Below, piece after piece: positions 62,560 through 64,000 of a stretch of 64,000 bases of DNA. Position 1 is the stretch's first letter. Every line of letters starts with the position of its first letter. The notes below the pieces were generated by a model, which saw only the letters and a program-made list of their open reading frames with translations, did not search any database and was not told where the DNA came from. Made by a program: the position numbers and the translations under genes. Source of the stretch: Pseudoxanthomonas sp. (GTDB lineage Bacteria; Pseudomonadota; Gammaproteobacteria; Xanthomonadales; Xanthomonadaceae); contig NZ_PKDG01000015.1 in the NCBI RefSeq assembly GCF_002863005.1, positions 1 to 64,000 on the forward strand, in the 5' to 3' direction.

Positions 62560-62716
62560 GGTCTATTCCGTTGAAAAACTCGGTGGTTCCGGAAATGCCT
62601 CGGCGAATGAGCCACGAGAGCAGGATATACACAGGATCAGAGCTACAAGCCGTACTGAAACCCAGCAGCTTTCGACTTGGTTGGAAGCAGTAAAGAGTTT
62701 TTCAACAGAATAGACC
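62560..62716. mobile_element. MITE-like element (157 bp) with 22-bp terminal inverted repeats
   Basis: GGTCTATTC.GTTGAAAAACTC (one variable base) at 62560-62581 is repeated in reverse at 62695-62716, 21 of 22 bases matching. The interior has no reading frame. The ends resemble those of IS with GTTGAAAAACTC termini, so it could be a solo-end derivative mobilised by such an IS elsewhere. The region 62277-62559 left of it holds nothing I recognise. Confidence 0.7.
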
Positions 62717-62779
62717 TGGGTTCTACCCCGCTAACACGGACACTTCAGTTAAGCCCCATGATGGGGCAGGAGGAGTGTC

Positions 62780-63067
62780 ATGCAGCAGAGAAAGCGTTAC
62801 AGCGAGGAGTTCAAGCGTGAGGCTGTCGGCCTAGCCCGCTTGCCAGGCGCGAACGTATCGCAGATCGCCCGGGACTTGGGCATCCGTGCTAACCAGATCC
62901 ACCGATGGCGCCGTGATCTTGAGACAGGCGGCAAGAAGGCGTTCCCGGGTAATGGCGTGGCCCGCGATCAGGAGTTGCTCGCGCTCAAGCTCGAACTGGC
63001 GCGGGTGAAGAAGGAGCGGGATTTTTTGCGCGATGCGGCGGCGTTCTTCGCCAAGGAATCGTCTTGA
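62780..63067 (+). CDS. IS3-family OrfA (HTH, transposase helper)
   Basis: This 95-aa protein has an HTH ([40 protein letters not shown]) and a leucine-zipper-like tail ([17 protein letters not shown]). It would bind the IS ends and regulate transposition. Its TGA overlaps the OrfB frame. A T TTT TTG heptamer at 63022-63028 lies in it. Confidence 0.92.
   Translation: MQQRKRYSEEFKREAVGLARLPGANVSQIARDLGIRANQIHRWRRDLETGGKKAFPGNGVARDQELLALKLELARVKKERDFLRDAAAFFAKESS
63022..63028 (+). promoter_or_regulatory. Candidate programmed -1 frameshift site in IS3 orfA
   Basis: T TTT TTG sits in the OrfA frame as GAT TTT TTG, the X XXY YYZ pattern. The -1 frame is open without a stop from there into OrfB. 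A fused OrfAB would result. No downstream pseudoknot was examined. Confidence 0.6.
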
Positions 63068-63933
63068 GGTACGAGGCGATCCGACGCCACCGCGACCAGT
63101 ACCCGATCCGCCTCATGTGTCGTTGCCTGAAGGTCTCGCCCAGCGGTTTCCATGGCTGGGCGTCGCGTTCGCCCAGTGCCCGCGATCAGGACAATGCCCG
63201 GTTGCTTGTGAAGATCCGCGAGCATCATGTGGCCAGCGACGGCGTGTTGGGCGCACCGCGCATGCACGAAGTGCTGGGCTACGAGGGCGAGACAGCCAGC
63301 CTCAACCGGATCGCCAGGTTGATGGCCGGTGCCGACCTGTCGGGCGTGCCGCAGAAGCGGCGCTGGCGGCACAAGCGCTCGGGCGTGCGCCCGACCTTCG
63401 TGCGTAACCATCTGGCCCGCGACTTCACCGCCAACGAGCCCAACACCAAGTGGGTCGTGGACATCACCTACATCCGCACAGGGGAAGGCTGGCTATACCT
63501 GTGCGCCGTGCTGGATCTGTACTCCGGCAAGGTCGTCGGCTGGTCGATGGCACCGGTGCAGGATCGGCACTTGGTGCTCAAGGCGGTGATGATGGCGAGC
63601 TGGCAGCGATCGGATCGCAACTCGGTGATCCTGCACTCCGACCGCGGTACGCAGTTCACCAGTGCTGAGTACCAGCAGTTCCTGAAGGACCACCACATCA
63701 TCAGCAGCATGAGCGAGGTGGGTCACTGTGGGGACAACGCGGCGGCTGAAGGCTTCTTCGGCAAGCTCAAGCGCGAACGGGTTCACCGCCGGCGCTACCT
63801 GACCTTGGCAGAGGCCAGGAGCGATGTGTTCGACTACATCGAGCGGTTCCACAATCCGCTCATCCAGCGAAGGCTCGACGCCAAGGATCAGGCCTTTAGA
63901 CTCTTAACCCAACAGTCCGTGGAGACGGGGTAG
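63064..63933 (+). CDS. IS3-family OrfB transposase (DDE)
   Basis: This 289-aa rve-type transposase has an HTH_21 N-terminus, catalytic Asp in KWVVDITYI, Asp in [11 protein letters not shown] and Glu in [13 protein letters not shown]. If translated alone it begins with TTG 63064 overlapping the OrfA stop. Alternatively a -1 shift at 63022 makes an OrfAB fusion, the usual active form in the family. It is uninterrupted. Confidence 0.95.
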   Translation: MRYEAIRRHRDQYPIRLMCRCLKVSPSGFHGWASRSPSARDQDNARLLVKIREHHVASDGVLGAPRMHEVLGYEGETASLNRIARLMAGADLSGVPQKRRWRHKRSGVRPTFVRNHLARDFTANEPNTKWVVDITYIRTGEGWLYLCAVLDLYSGKVVGWSMAPVQDRHLVLKAVMMASWQRSDRNSVILHSDRGTQFTSAEYQQFLKDHHIISSMSEVGHCGDNAAAEGFFGKLKRERVHRRRYLTLAEARSDVFDYIERFHNPLIQRRLDAKDQAFRLLTQQSVETG

Positions 63934-64000
63934 AACCCCTATGCATTGGCTTGCCAGGCTAACCTAGTGACCCTAAGATCGAGCTTTCTCAAGGGGATAG

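Larger units (their letters stand above)
62718..63938 (+). mobile_element. IS3-family insertion sequence, complete
   Basis: An approximately 1221-bp element. The left end GGGTTCTACCCCG at 62718 is repeated in reverse at its right end (CGGGGTAGAACCC finishing at 63938). Further inward the two ends share CGGACA/T. OrfA and OrfB lie inside. No convincing 3-4 bp target duplication is seen, perhaps because it landed beside the MITE-like element (left end one base from it). Confidence 0.85.

Noticed and set aside
62718..63938. Target-site duplication of the IS3 element
   Set aside because: The 3-4 bases beside each end do not match.

Overview
The window looks like a piece of a high-GC gammaproteobacterial chromosome from the Xanthomonadaceae (a Xanthomonas, Stenotrophomonas, Pseudoxanthomonas or Lysobacter relative). 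The basis is the gene set and order: a Smg/DUF494-dprA-LysM run divergent from def-fmt-rsmB, topA with a lysine-rich tail, rpoD with an acidic insert, an opgD-opgH pair, and paired DUF4124 proteins. The genus cannot be fixed from the sequence alone.

Positions 1-37.7 kb are ordinary chromosome. From left to right: an MFS transporter (cut by the window edge) and priA; a short gap holding an inverted pair of consensus DnaA boxes; a membrane protein with a sigma-region-4-like helix-turn-helix next to a DUF3106 protein; a DUF3667 membrane protein, a MATE exporter and sppA; an SDR oxidoreductase; two DUF4124 proteins; tsaC and topA; three tandem genes that each begin with a GYF_2 domain; smg, dprA and a LysM protein; def, fmt and rsmB; a four-gene surface-glycan block (O-antigen ligase-like, GT4, GT2, CDP-glycerol glycerophosphotransferase-like); two PH-domain membrane proteins and an LpxL-type acyltransferase; dtd; rpoD; and the osmoregulated periplasmic glucan genes opgD-opgH. 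The last codons of opgH run into a CAU-anticodon tRNA gene, probably tRNA-Ile2.

From the tRNA to the right edge the sequence is accessory DNA and is visibly less GC-rich. It begins with a Tn7-like transposition module on the minus strand: a natural TnsA-TnsB fusion, a TnsC/TniB AAA+ ATPase and a TniQ/TnsD targeting protein, all overlapping, with an XRE-type regulator reading away from tnsAB. No cas genes or CRISPR array are present.

A plus-strand operon follows at 44.5-58.7 kb: an AlpA/excisionase-like helix-turn-helix protein, a large SNF2-type helicase, a DUF4391-containing protein with a long extension, an Hsp70/actin-fold ATPase, a type III-like DNA methyltransferase, a Schlafen-type AlbA_2 protein and a type III-like restriction helicase-nuclease. 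It reads as a composite restriction-modification or antiphage system and is the best candidate here for something under-described.

Downstream on the minus strand is an NAD-related trio (NMN adenylyltransferase-Nudix fusion, SPFH/band-7 protein, divergent NAD kinase-like protein), then a BPSL0761-family small protein, a 157-bp MITE-like inverted-repeat element, and a complete IS3-family insertion sequence with a credible -1 frameshift site. The outer ends of the Tn7-like element could not be fixed, so which modules are its cargo is inference.
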